Below are positions 45,068-53,969 of a DNA stretch of 64,000 nt, one piece after another. Source of the stretch: Halovenus carboxidivorans (GTDB lineage: Archaea > Halobacteriota > Halobacteria > Halobacteriales > Haloarculaceae); assembly GCF_009831575.1 (NCBI RefSeq), contig NZ_WUUT01000002.1, positions 186,001 to 250,000 on the forward strand, in the 5' to 3' direction. Under the pieces are notes generated by a model that saw only the letters and a program-made list of their open reading frames with translations, made no database searches and was not told the origin of the DNA. Every line of letters starts with the position of its first letter. Position 1 is the first letter of the stretch. The translations under genes were made by a program, and so were the position numbers.

Positions 45068-47185
45068 TCAGAGCTTGTCCGCCTGCCGCGCCTGCTCGGA
45101 GCGGCGGCGTGCCTGTGCGAGCCTGTTTTCGGCGGCGTTACCGATACCGGGCGGCAGCGAGTCCCGGGCGGCGGCGAGCCGTGACCCGACGCGTTCGAGC
45201 CGGGTCGCGACTGCCGCGAGCTGCTGGTCGGTGTTCGCTCTGTCGTTCGCTCGCGCGCGCTCGGCCGCTCGTTCGGCCGCCTCGACGACGGCTTCGAGCG
45301 CCTGTGTGAGCCCCTGGACCGCGTTTTCCTGCCCCCCGGTGTCGTCGCCTCCTCCGTCGGCGCCGGGAGACTGATCGCCGTCGCTGTCGCCCACGTCGTC
45401 GTCACCCGCAGCGGCGGCGACCTGTGCACGCGTTTCCTCGGCAATATCGGCGAGATAGGACGCGAGCGACTCCTTCCCGGTTTCGGGGCGCTCGATCCGG
45501 ACCGCCTCGCCGGGGTCCGGATTGACGCGAATCGCACCGATCTCGTCGTCGGTGTCGCGGACTTCGGCAGTGAAGGCACCGCCCTCGTGAACGTAGACCG
45601 CGTCCGGGCCGGACAGCGGCGCGTCGTACAGCCGTCCCGCGAAGTCGTCTTCGACGGCGAACTGTCGCAGCTCCGCCTCGGAGTCGCGCGGATCGACTTC
45701 GAGTTTCGTCGCGTTCTCGTTCGCCACCGCGGGAATCTCGCCGTCGGCGCCGGCGAGTGTCGTCTCCCCGTCGCCGGAGACGGTCACGGTTTCGCTGTGG
45801 GGTGCGACGCCGGCGCCGTTGACCGTCAGCGTGTGTTCGCCCTCCGGAACGTCTTGCAGTACCGCGAGGCCCTGGAAGGTGGGCACCGCTTTCGGTTCGC
45901 TCTGGAACAGGGCGAACAGCTCGAGCGGCGAGGACACGCTCGCCAGTCCCTCCCCCTCCGGTGCCTCCTCTGCGGAGACGACGTTGGTCACCTTCGCGAT
46001 CACCTGATTGGCCTGCGAGGGCGGAGCGATGTCGTCGTAGCGGTTGGCGAGAGCCTGTCGGTGGTCGGTCTCCGTGATGTCGGTCGCCGGCTGCTCGTAG
46101 CGGGGGTCGTTCCACGGGACGCCGGTCGTCGTGATGTGATCGGCGACGAGATCCTCGCCGAACTCGGGAACGGCGAACGGGAAGCTCAGCTGTTCGCCGG
46201 TGAACGACTCGATGTGCTCCAGTTCAGCGGTCGGGACGAGCCGGTAGCGCTCGTCGGCGTCGGGCTGGTCTCGCCCCTCGTACTCGAACTGCAGGCCGGT
46301 CTCTCGCTCCGGGAGGTTCGTCGGCGGAGAGCGTAGCTCCTCGAACGACTGGATCGTGAGTTCCTCGGAGACGAGATCCGATTCGGCCACCGCGGGGAGA
46401 TCCGGATGCTCGTAGACCGGTTCGCCGTCCAGTTCCGGCACCAGATACGGGAGCGCGAGTCCCTCGTCCCGCGGTAGACCGTACGCGAGCGGGATGGCGG
46501 CGATGTCCTCGATGCCGTCGACGACGCTGTTGGTGATGTCTGCTAGCTCGCCGTTCTCCGGCAATCGCTGAAATCCCGTCGGGTCGTCGTTGACCGAGAG
46601 GCCGCTGGAGTGCGAGCCGAGTTCCGACAGCAGGCGCGGTCGCCGCTGGGGGTCGGGGTCGAGATGCTCGTTGTTCGGCGCCGACCTCGAATGTGCGCTG
46701 GCGACGTAGAGCTGCGGGTCGCCGCTGTCCGTGTCGACGAAGACCTGAAGCAGTTCCCAGTCGTGCCAGTGGAAGTTGGTCGCGAACTGATCGAACGCGG
46801 AGTACAGCCAGAACTGGACGACCGCAAGCGGCGACTGCTCGTACTCGACGACGTTGTAGAAGACGCTGGGCTCGGGAACGTCCGAACTCCCGCCCGCCTC
46901 GACGTAGCCGTTGAACGCGTCGAACCCGTCGACCACCGTCTGACCGTCGCGCTCGCTCTCGTACGGGCGGGGGTCGGTCGGGAACCACTTCTCGTTGCGG
47001 TCGAAGTACAGCGCCGGCGCGAACTGTTCGGCCAACTGCCGTGCCCGTTCCCCCTCGACGGCCGTGGTCTCGCCGTCGTCGCCGCGGTCGAAAAACGAAC
47101 AGCCCGCAAGCGTCGCTGCGGCACCGCCGGAGACCCCCCGGAGGATATCTCGGCGGTTAAACTCCGTCTCCGACGGGTCACTCAT
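45068..47185 (-). CDS. Large Tat-exported lipoprotein with NPP1/VPS62-like HWHDWE domain
   Basis: The 705-residue protein starts with a Tat signal and lipobox (NRRDILRGVSGG, then TLAGCSFF). The first domain (about 50-190) has FAPALYFDRNEKWFPTDPRP, YNVVEYEQSPLAVVQFWLYS and FHWHDWELLQVFVD. The last resembles the GHRHDWE signature of NPP1-like necrosis-inducing proteins and DUF946/VPS62. A beta-rich, PEGA-like segment (LQDVPEGEHTLTVNGAGVAP) lies at about 455-480. The C-terminus (about 600-705) is an Asp/Gly linker and an Ala/Arg/Glu coiled coil. It is extracellular and lipid-anchored; function unknown. Confidence 0.72.
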   Translation of the reverse strand: MSDPSETEFNRRDILRGVSGGAAATLAGCSFFDRGDDGETTAVEGERARQLAEQFAPALYFDRNEKWFPTDPRPYESERDGQTVVDGFDAFNGYVEAGGSSDVPEPSVFYNVVEYEQSPLAVVQFWLYSAFDQFATNFHWHDWELLQVFVDTDSGDPQLYVASAHSRSAPNNEHLDPDPQRRPRLLSELGSHSSGLSVNDDPTGFQRLPENGELADITNSVVDGIEDIAAIPLAYGLPRDEGLALPYLVPELDGEPVYEHPDLPAVAESDLVSEELTIQSFEELRSPPTNLPERETGLQFEYEGRDQPDADERYRLVPTAELEHIESFTGEQLSFPFAVPEFGEDLVADHITTTGVPWNDPRYEQPATDITETDHRQALANRYDDIAPPSQANQVIAKVTNVVSAEEAPEGEGLASVSSPLELFALFQSEPKAVPTFQGLAVLQDVPEGEHTLTVNGAGVAPHSETVTVSGDGETTLAGADGEIPAVANENATKLEVDPRDSEAELRQFAVEDDFAGRLYDAPLSGPDAVYVHEGGAFTAEVRDTDDEIGAIRVNPDPGEAVRIERPETGKESLASYLADIAEETRAQVAAAAGDDDVGDSDGDQSPGADGGGDDTGGQENAVQGLTQALEAVVEAAERAAERARANDRANTDQQLAAVATRLERVGSRLAAARDSLPPGIGNAAENRLAQARRRSEQARQADKL

Positions 47186-47307
47186 CGTCGGTCCCCCTTC
47201 GGCGGCGTCCGCTCGGCTCGGGGAAGCGGTCGCGTGTTCGGACGAGCGCGCATAATTCCAGAAACATATCGGCGGGAGACGAATAGGCTTTCTGGCAGCC
47301 CGACCAG

Positions 47308-47865
47308 TCAGTCGAGGTCATCCGGTTGCGTGCCGACGCCGTCGGGCCAGCCGGTCGGCTGTGCCGGCGTCGGCTCGGCGTACTCCCGTTTGAGCACCAT
47401 CGGCGTCCGTTCGAGCGAGAGCACCCGGTCGTCGTGCTGGTTGTACGCCCGCAGTTCCGTCGTGACGATACCGACGTGCTCTCGCGAGTCGCTCTCGCGT
47501 TTCGAGAGGACTTCCGACTCGGCGAAGATGGTGTCGCCGTGATAGACCGGCTCGTGGTGGCGGATGTCGTCGTAGCCGAGGTTCGCGGTCGCGTTCGCGG
47601 AGACGTCGATCACGCTCATGCCGACCGCGAGCGCGATGACGAACGTCCCGTCGACGAGGCGCTCGTCGAACTCCGTGTCGGCGGCGTAGGCCTCGTTGAA
47701 GTGCACGGGGTTGAGGTTCATCGTCAGGTTGGTGAACCAGACGTTGTCCGTCTCCGTGACGGTGCGACCGTACGGGTGTTTGTAGATGTCGCCGACGGTG
47801 AAATCCTCGAAATATCGTCCCTCCCAGCCGGAGACGAGCCGACGATCCGCGGTCTCCTCACTCAT
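47308..47865 (-). CDS. MaoC-family hot-dog enoyl-CoA hydratase
   Basis: The 185-residue hot-dog protein has GRYFEDFTVGDIYKHPYGRT and the hydratase-2 catalytic segment NLTMNLNPVHFNEAYAADTE, with the Asp/His-type pair altered to Asn-x-x-x-His. It continues GTFVIALAVGMSVIDVSANA and VYHGDTIFAESEVLSKRESD. It resembles mesaconyl-CoA hydratases of the methylaspartate cycle and related archaeal MaoC proteins. No cycle genes are nearby, so the substrate stays open. ATG 47865 is preferred over GTG 47871. Confidence 0.84.
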   Translation of the reverse strand: MSEETADRRLVSGWEGRYFEDFTVGDIYKHPYGRTVTETDNVWFTNLTMNLNPVHFNEAYAADTEFDERLVDGTFVIALAVGMSVIDVSANATANLGYDDIRHHEPVYHGDTIFAESEVLSKRESDSREHVGIVTTELRAYNQHDDRVLSLERTPMVLKREYAEPTPAQPTGWPDGVGTQPDDLD

Positions 47866-48043
47866 GACCACTCCCTCCGTGTCGAGACGGTTCGTGACGC
47901 ATCAGGTCGGGGTAGGACCGCTCGCCTCTCAAAGGTTTGCGCCGAAACTGACCCGACTGGTCGATGGGTCAACCATTTCAGTGCACGGTTTGAACTGGGA
48001 CTATGTTACCACCGTCGAGCACCGGACGTGGGGGGACAGTCGG

Positions 48044-49369
48044 ATGGTAGATCTCGTGCTCTCGGCCACGCAGTTACTCCTGGCTCTGTTTCTGGTCGTC
48101 CTCAACGGCTTCTTCGTCGCCTCGGAGTTCGCGTTCGTCCGGATCCGGTCGACCTCTGTCGAGCAACTCGCGGCGGAGGGCCGCGCCGGAGCCGGGGTGT
48201 TGCAGGACGTGATGGCCAACCTCGACGACTACCTGGCCGTGACGCAGTTGGGGATCACCATCGCCTCGCTCGGACTGGGGTGGGTCGGTGAACCCGCCGT
48301 CGCGGCCCTACTCGAACCGGCCTTAGAGGGCGTGCTCCCGGCCGGACTGATCCACCTCGTCGCCTTCGCCGTCGGGTTCAGCGTCATCACGTTCCTGCAC
48401 GTCGTTTTCGGGGAGCTGGCACCGAAGACCATCGCCATCGCGCAGGCCGAGAAACTGTCGCTGTTCGTCGCGGCCCCGATGAAGTTCTTCTATTACGTCT
48501 TCTATCCCGGCCTGATCGTGTTCAACGGGACGGCGAACGCCTTCACGCGGATGCTCGGAGTCCCGCCGGCGTCGGAGACCGACGAGACGCTGGGTGAGCG
48601 GGAGATCCGGCGCGTGCTGGCCAGGTCCGGCGAAGAGGGCCACATCGACACCGACGAGGTCGAGATGATCGAACGAGTCTTCGACCTCGATGACACCATC
48701 GCCCGCGAGGTGATGATTCCCCGACCCGACGTGGTGAGTATCGCCGCGGATGCCTCGCTGTCGGAGATCCGAACCGTCGCAACCGACACCAAGCACACGC
48801 GCTATCCCGTCGTCGAGGCGGGCAACGCCGATCAGGTGATCGGGTTTATCGACGTGAAAGACGTGATGGAGGCGGCCGACGAGGACTCGGCCGGGACGAC
48901 GGCCGGCGACCTGGCCCGCGAGATCATCGTCGTCCCCGAGACGGTGCCGATCAACGAACTGCTCGTGCAGTTCCGAACGGAACACCAGCAGATGGCCGCG
49001 GTGATCGACGAGTGGGGCGCCTTCGAGGGGATCGTCACCGTCGAAGATGTCGTCGAGGCAGTCGTCGGGAATCTCCGCGACGAGTTCGACGCCGAGGAGT
49101 ACGAACCGACGATCCAGCGCCGCGAGGACGGCGCGCTCGATATCGACGGCGGTGTCCCACTCTCGACCGCGAGCGAGACGCTCGGAGCCGATCTGGAGAC
49201 GGACGGGTTCGATACCGTCGGCGGGATGGTTCTCGAACGGATCAACCGCGCCCCCGAGGTCGGTGACGCCGTCGAGGAGGACGGCTACCGGTTCGAGGTG
49301 ACCGAGATAGACGGCACCCGGATCGTCGCTGTCGAGGCCGATCGAACAGACGGGGCCGACGGTGAATAA
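48044..49369 (+). CDS. CNNM/CorC-type (HlyC, UPF0053) membrane protein with CBS pair
   Basis: The 441-residue protein has an N-terminal CNNM transmembrane domain (about 1-190, four hydrophobic segments, starting MVDLVLSATQLLLALFLVVL and containing LHVVFGELAPKTIAIAQAEK). It has two CBS domains (about 215-335: EVMIPRPDVVSIAADASLSE, EWGAFEGIVTVEDVVEAVVG) and a C-terminal CorC_HlyC domain (about 350-435). Related proteins export Mg2+ or Co2+, with ATP binding at the CBS pair. The in-frame ATG at 48044 is chosen because upstream codons fall outside the membrane domain seen in the family. Confidence 0.88.
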   Translation: MVDLVLSATQLLLALFLVVLNGFFVASEFAFVRIRSTSVEQLAAEGRAGAGVLQDVMANLDDYLAVTQLGITIASLGLGWVGEPAVAALLEPALEGVLPAGLIHLVAFAVGFSVITFLHVVFGELAPKTIAIAQAEKLSLFVAAPMKFFYYVFYPGLIVFNGTANAFTRMLGVPPASETDETLGEREIRRVLARSGEEGHIDTDEVEMIERVFDLDDTIAREVMIPRPDVVSIAADASLSEIRTVATDTKHTRYPVVEAGNADQVIGFIDVKDVMEAADEDSAGTTAGDLAREIIVVPETVPINELLVQFRTEHQQMAAVIDEWGAFEGIVTVEDVVEAVVGNLRDEFDAEEYEPTIQRREDGALDIDGGVPLSTASETLGADLETDGFDTVGGMVLERINRAPEVGDAVEEDGYRFEVTEIDGTRIVAVEADRTDGADGE

Positions 49370-49476
49370 TCGCTGGCTCGGGGCCGAACCGTCGATCTGT
49401 TGCCGGCGGTGACTTTATGCGTCCGCCGGGTGACTCCAGTGGATGGTACGATACCGTACCGCATAGAGGAAGACAC

Positions 49477-49665
49477 ATGACAGATACGACACTCGCAAGC
49501 GACGAGTGGTGGGAAGAGTATCGCGCGGTCGTCAACGAGGACACCGAGCTGACCCGCTACCTGAGGAGGCTGAGGCCAGTGCTTGCGAATAGCACGAGCG
49601 AACCCTCGGAGCCGCTGGCGGAGGTGTTCCGGCCAGCGGACTTCGGGTCCGAGCCGAACCAGTGA
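49477..49665 (+). CDS. Small protein upstream of ADC-like gene, possible SCP2 relic
   Basis: A 62-residue reading frame MTDTTLASDEWWEEYRAVVN followed by EDTELTRYLRRL and a Pro/Glu-rich tail. The Trp-Trp-Glu-x-Tyr beginning recalls the first helix of SCP2-type sterol-carrier domains, but the rest of that domain is missing. It could be a short independent protein or a truncated relic. It ends 2 bp before the ATG of the next gene, so it may be co-translated. No firm family. Confidence 0.45.
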   Translation: MTDTTLASDEWWEEYRAVVNEDTELTRYLRRLRPVLANSTSEPSEPLAEVFRPADFGSEPNQ

Positions 49666-49667
49666 CA

Positions 49668-50456
49668 ATGTCGGACGCACCCACGCCACCGACGTACGAC
49701 GGGATGCCGCCGGGCGAGCAGATACCGGCACCGCAGTTGGTCCGGGATGCGCGCGCGCTGGTCGTCGGCTACGAGGCCGATCCGGACGCCCTGGAGTCGG
49801 TCCTGCCGCCGGGGCTTGAACCACACCCCAACAACCGGATCCAGATGAACATGTACCGGGTGGAGACGGCGACACAGACCAGCCACCTCCCGCCGTATTC
49901 GCTGACCTATCTCTGCGTGGAGGTCGCAGGTCACGACAGCACCGCGCTGAGCGAGTCGGGCGGGGAGATGGACATTCCTGGCCGGTACTGGGTGGGCTAC
50001 TGGAACGACTCCCCCCGGATGCAGTCGTTCGTCCGGGAGACGATGGGTATCCCCTGCATGCCCGGCGTCTGTCGGTGGGAGCGAGACGGCGACGAACTCA
50101 CCTCGACGCTCTCGGTCGACGGCGACCCGGTCATCACGGCGACGGCGTCGGTCGACGACGAGCAGATCGACACGCTGTCCGGACACCTCAACTACTACAG
50201 CCGCCGCCAGATTCCGGACCCGAGCGGTGCTGGGGCGCAGATCGACGAACTCGTCGAGATTCCGATCCCCTTTACCTGTGATCTGGCGACGGCACAGGTC
50301 TCCGAGGTAGAGTTCGCGTTCCCGGACGGCTCCTCGTTCCAGCGGTTCGCGCCGGTCGAACCGATATCCACCCCCTCCGTCCTGTACGGCGACATCACGA
50401 TCACCTACTCACAGGGACGACAGGTTCGGGACTATCGGGCCGCGCGAGCGGAGTGA
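49668..50456 (+). CDS. Acetoacetate decarboxylase (ADC)-like protein lacking the Schiff-base lysine
   Basis: The 262-residue protein has the ADC-like beta-barrel order: VVGYEADPDALESVLPPGLE, YSLTYLCVEVAG, GRYWVGYWNDSPRM and FVRETMGIPCMPG. In true ADC the last element reads E-x-x-x-Y-P-K-K with the catalytic lysine pair. Here the aligned residues are Cys130 and Met131, so Schiff-base decarboxylation is not expected. ADC superfamily members without the lysine act as hydratases or aldolases. The partner small gene precedes it by 2 bp. A GTG 6 bp upstream is a less likely start. Confidence 0.78.
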   Translation: MSDAPTPPTYDGMPPGEQIPAPQLVRDARALVVGYEADPDALESVLPPGLEPHPNNRIQMNMYRVETATQTSHLPPYSLTYLCVEVAGHDSTALSESGGEMDIPGRYWVGYWNDSPRMQSFVRETMGIPCMPGVCRWERDGDELTSTLSVDGDPVITATASVDDEQIDTLSGHLNYYSRRQIPDPSGAGAQIDELVEIPIPFTCDLATAQVSEVEFAFPDGSSFQRFAPVEPISTPSVLYGDITITYSQGRQVRDYRAARAE

Positions 50457-50505
50457 ACGGCTGCCGCTCCGACGGTTTATTTCGCTCGAAGCCCAACCGT
50501 GGGTA

Positions 50506-51588
50506 ATGGGACAGCGCGCGTCGACTGGTCGTCGCTCCTCTTCCGAGACGGACCCACTGAGCGAAGGAAGCGACGAGCGAGGCCAGTCGTCAGAGAGCGG
50601 ACAGGACAACGCCGACCCGGCGCTGGTCGTCGACGGGATCTCGAAGCGGTTCGGTGGCGACGACGGCGTCCTCGCAGTCGACGACGTGAGCTTTCGCGTC
50701 GACCGCGGCTCCGTCGTCGGTCTGCTCGGGCCGAACGGAGCCGGCAAGACGACGCTGATCAAGTCCGTCCTCGGGATGGTGCTTCCGGACGACGGGTCGG
50801 TACAGGTGTTCGGCTCCGACGTGACCGACGGCCGCCGGACGGCCTACGCGGACGTCGACGCGATGCTCGAAGGCGCTCGCAACGACTACTGGCGGCTCAC
50901 GGTCCGGGAGAACCTCCGGTATTTCGCGACGATCAGCGGCGTCGACCCGGACTCCGTCGCGGACCGACACGAGCGCCTCCTCGACCGCCTCGATCTGTCG
51001 GAGTACGCCGATACGCCCGTTCGGAACCTCTCCCGGGGGATGAAACAGAAAGTGTCGCTTGCGAGCGTCCTCGCCGGCGGTGCGGAACTGGTCTTTCTCG
51101 ACGAGCCGACGCTCGGCCTCGATATCGAGAGTTCGCGGACGCTCCGGACCGAACTCAAGCGACTCGCTCGGGAGGAGGGGCTGACGATCTTCGTCAGCAG
51201 CCACAACATGAGCGTCATCGAGGACGTCTGTGACCGAGTGATCGTCATGTCCGACGGACAGGTCGTCGCCGACGACAGCGTCGACGCGCTGTTGACGGAG
51301 GCGGATCGCGACCTCGTCCGAATCGAGAGCAGCGATCTGGATGCGGCGACCGTCCAGACGCTCAGATCGCAGTTCGAGGTGACTGAGACGGCGGAGTCGG
51401 GCCAGCGGGTCCGCGTCGATGTCCGGGCCGGCGGACGAGACCTCTACGCGGTGATGGATGTACTGCGCGAGGCGGACGTGAGAATCGAGCGGATCGAGAC
51501 GATCGATCCCACGCTCGAAGACGTGTTCGTCGATCTGACCGGCGACGGGAGCGGACTCAGCGCGGACAGCCCGGAGGGGTCACCGTGA
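50506..51588 (+). CDS. ABC transporter ATP-binding protein (ABC-2 type exporter)
   Basis: The 360-residue ATPase has a disordered N-terminus of about 35 residues, then Walker A (GLLGPNGAGKTTLIKSVLGM), the Q-loop, the signature RNLSRGMKQKVSLASVLAGG and Walker B with D-loop (LVFLDEPTLGLDIESSRTLR). The H-loop is FVSSHNMSVIEDVCDR. A roughly 90-residue C-terminal extension (about 265-345) matches DrrA-type exporters. The next gene overlaps its stop as GTGA and encodes the permease. GTTTATTTC (50475-50483) lies 27 bp upstream. Confidence 0.92.
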   Translation: MGQRASTGRRSSSETDPLSEGSDERGQSSESGQDNADPALVVDGISKRFGGDDGVLAVDDVSFRVDRGSVVGLLGPNGAGKTTLIKSVLGMVLPDDGSVQVFGSDVTDGRRTAYADVDAMLEGARNDYWRLTVRENLRYFATISGVDPDSVADRHERLLDRLDLSEYADTPVRNLSRGMKQKVSLASVLAGGAELVFLDEPTLGLDIESSRTLRTELKRLAREEGLTIFVSSHNMSVIEDVCDRVIVMSDGQVVADDSVDALLTEADRDLVRIESSDLDAATVQTLRSQFEVTETAESGQRVRVDVRAGGRDLYAVMDVLREADVRIERIETIDPTLEDVFVDLTGDGSGLSADSPEGSP

Positions 51589-52409
51589 GCGACGCCGATG
51601 CGACACCGCGGCGGTCAGCGGGTTCCGAGCCGAAGCCAGCGACGTATTACCACCTGGCACGGGCGGTGTTGTACCGCGAATTTCTGATCTTCGTCCGGTA
51701 TCCCGCCAACGCGATCGGCGGAATCGTCGTCGCCGTCCTGTTTTTCGGGATGCTGTTTTACGGCGGTCGTCTGCTCGCCGGTCAAGCGCTGACCGATTCG
51801 CTGGACGGAATCATCGTCGGGTACTTCCTCTGGACCCTCTCGGTCGGCGCGTACTCGGCGGTCTCGAACGACATCGGCAGCGAGGTCCAGTGGGGAACGC
51901 TCGAACGACACATCACGACGCCGTTCGGATTCGCGCCCGTCGCGTTGCTGAAAGGCGTCGCGAAACTCGTCAGAACCTTCCTCACCTCCGCGGTCGTGTT
52001 GGCCGTCATGCTGCTCGTCACGGGCCGGTCGTTGCGGCTCGACCCGTTCACGGTCGTCCCGATCGCCGCGCTGTCGATCACCTCGGTGCTCGGACTCGGG
52101 TTCGCCGCCGGCGGGGTGACCGTGCTCTACAAGCGGATCGGAAACTGGCTCAACCTCCTGCAGTTCGGCTTCGTCGTGCTCATCTCCGCGCCCGTCTTCG
52201 ACGTTCCGTGGACCCGGGCGCTCCCGCTGGCACACGGCAGCGCGCTCCTCCAGCGCGCGATGATCGACGGGGTGAGACTCTGGCAGTTCGGACCGGTCGA
52301 CCTCGCGATCCTCGTCGCCGTGCCGGCAGCCTATCTCTTCGGCGGCTACCTCGTCTTCCAGATGGCGACGCGGCGAGCGCGGCGCCTCGGTGTCCTCGGT
52401 GATTACTGA
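51585..52409 (+). CDS. ABC-2 type transporter permease
   Basis: The 274-residue membrane subunit starts with GTG overlapping the ATPase stop by 4 bp. It shows six hydrophobic segments (about 35-57, 66-88, 112-140, 147-170, 176-198, 235-258) with the ABC-2 pattern VLYREFLIFVRYPANAIGGI at the N-terminus and IGSEVQWGTLERHITTPFGF before helix 3. With the preceding ATPase it should form a (AB)2 exporter for a drug, lipid or polysaccharide; substrate unknown. Confidence 0.9.
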   Translation: MSDADATPRRSAGSEPKPATYYHLARAVLYREFLIFVRYPANAIGGIVVAVLFFGMLFYGGRLLAGQALTDSLDGIIVGYFLWTLSVGAYSAVSNDIGSEVQWGTLERHITTPFGFAPVALLKGVAKLVRTFLTSAVVLAVMLLVTGRSLRLDPFTVVPIAALSITSVLGLGFAAGGVTVLYKRIGNWLNLLQFGFVVLISAPVFDVPWTRALPLAHGSALLQRAMIDGVRLWQFGPVDLAILVAVPAAYLFGGYLVFQMATRRARRLGVLGDY

Positions 52410-52551
52410 GCAAGTCACCGGTCAGGTCGTCCGCGCCCTCGCGACTCTCGACTCGTCTGCTCCTCGATAGATCGATCCGGTGCGGTGTACGCTTCGACTG
52501 TGAGAGGGTCGAGATGGGAAACGTTCACTGTTCGGGCCTCGAAGGGGCAGT

Positions 52552-53313
52552 ATGGTCGAGCAGGTTTCGATATACCGGGCACCGACGACCGTTGCCGACG
52601 CCGAGGAGATCGCCCGATGGCTCCGAGAGCGGATCGACGCCGCCGTCGACGTTCGTGATCGGTTTACCGCGGCGCACGCCGACGAACAGTTGGCCGAGGA
52701 GTTCGCCGAGACGCGCGTGCTCTCGCCGTACGAGCGCGAGACCGGCAACACGATGCTCGGCATCGTCCGCTACGAGGAACGCGCACTGGAGTCCCCGGAG
52801 CAGGCCGGCGGCGTCATCTACGACGGACTGGCTGTGCAACGGCTGTTCGGTGACCGACTCCCGGCGGACGAACGGGGTCTCGATCACCTCCACATAGTGC
52901 TCACGAGTCGCGTGCTGGGGACCTGGGGCGATCACGACGGGCGCTGGCACAAACGCGTCAACGTCCTCGGACAGCCAGCGCTGATCTCGGTCCCCGGCCT
53001 GTACGAGGCGCCGGCCAAGCCCGAGTCCTACTACAAGGAAAAGCAGAAACACGCGCTGGTCTCCGGAGATACGCCGCCCCGGGAGGTCCTCGAATCGCAG
53101 GTCGACGGCGACTTCCTCGTCGAGGACGACCCCCGGACGACGGACGCGCTGAAGGGCTACGCGCTACAGGCGGTCCACTACCTCGACACGGGCGAGGCGT
53201 TCTGTGAGCAGGACGGCTGTCGACTCGCCAACCCGCACCGCCAGCCCGGCGTGATCGACTCCCAACTCAGGGAGCCGGCATTCTGTGCGGAGCACGCCGA
53301 CCGCTACGAGTGA
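52552..53313 (+). CDS. Conserved archaeal protein with Cys/His cluster at the C-terminus
   Basis: A 253-residue protein that I do not place in a named family with certainty. The N-terminal half (MVEQVSIYRAPTTVADAEEI) is alpha/beta. The central segment LDHLHIVLTSRVLGTWGDHD and RWHKRVNVLGQPALISVPGL is rich in His and may bind metal. The C-terminus has FCEQDGCRLANPHRQPGVID and EPAFCAEHADRYE, a C-x4-C...C-x2-H pattern that could hold zinc. The chain recalls archaemetzincin-like proteins in its C-terminal Cys pattern, but HExxH is missing. Probably cytoplasmic. Confidence 0.65.
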   Translation: MVEQVSIYRAPTTVADAEEIARWLRERIDAAVDVRDRFTAAHADEQLAEEFAETRVLSPYERETGNTMLGIVRYEERALESPEQAGGVIYDGLAVQRLFGDRLPADERGLDHLHIVLTSRVLGTWGDHDGRWHKRVNVLGQPALISVPGLYEAPAKPESYYKEKQKHALVSGDTPPREVLESQVDGDFLVEDDPRTTDALKGYALQAVHYLDTGEAFCEQDGCRLANPHRQPGVIDSQLREPAFCAEHADRYE

Positions 53314-53969
53314 TCCGCCGGACGCCGACCCCGAGCGCACCGGACGAATCCGAGGCCGATGCGCTCGGTCCCGAACGCCGTCGTCTCTGCCCGGAGCGTG
53401 TCGCTGGCGTCGCGCCACCGCGATTCGAGCGCGGCCGCGGGCGATTTGCGGCTCAGCCGACCGCCGGGGCTGGAGGCTCTGACGAACAGCCGAAAGAGCA
53501 GGTTCAGCGGCGCCGCGAGGCGACGGTCGCTCCGTCCGGCGTTCATGATCGCGATCCGACCGCCGGGGGCGAGGTGGTCGATCCACCCCGAGACGGCCTC
53601 GCCGGGGTCGCGTAGCATACCGACGAGAAACGTCGCGATGATCGCGTCGGCCCGCTCGATCGGCGGTCGGGTAGCGTCGCCGCGAACGACGCCGACGTTC
53701 TCCCAGCCCCGTTCGTCGATGCGGTCGCGTGCGCTGGCAAGCATCGCCTCGACCACGTCGAGACCGACGACTCGTCCCCGCGGTCCGACGGCGTCGCGCA
53801 GGTACGGGAAGTTCGCACCGGTGCCACAGCCCATCTCGACGACGGTATCACCGGGCGAGAGCGAGAGCGTATCGACGACGTGCTCGCGCCAGGAGCGGAC
53901 CCCGGGAGCCGTGGCGATGTAGTCGTAGAGCTGTGCCCACCGCGTGTAGAAACCCTGAACGTCAGTCAT
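53304..53969 (-). CDS. Class I SAM-dependent methyltransferase (UbiE-like)
   Basis: The 221-residue enzyme shows motif I VVEMGCGTGANFPYLRDAVG, motif II GRVVGLDVVEAMLASARDRI, motif III GVVRGDATRPPIERADAIIA and HLAPGGRIAIMNAG after it. This matches the Methyltransf_11/UbiE group acting on small molecules. Its start overlaps the ThiN-regulator stop by 8 bp, placing it third in the leftward operon dcd-regulator-methyltransferase. Its tail overlaps the convergent neighbour by 10 bp. Substrate unknown. Confidence 0.87.
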   Translation of the reverse strand: MTDVQGFYTRWAQLYDYIATAPGVRSWREHVVDTLSLSPGDTVVEMGCGTGANFPYLRDAVGPRGRVVGLDVVEAMLASARDRIDERGWENVGVVRGDATRPPIERADAIIATFLVGMLRDPGEAVSGWIDHLAPGGRIAIMNAGRSDRRLAAPLNLLFRLFVRASSPGGRLSRKSPAAALESRWRDASDTLRAETTAFGTERIGLGFVRCARGRRPADHS

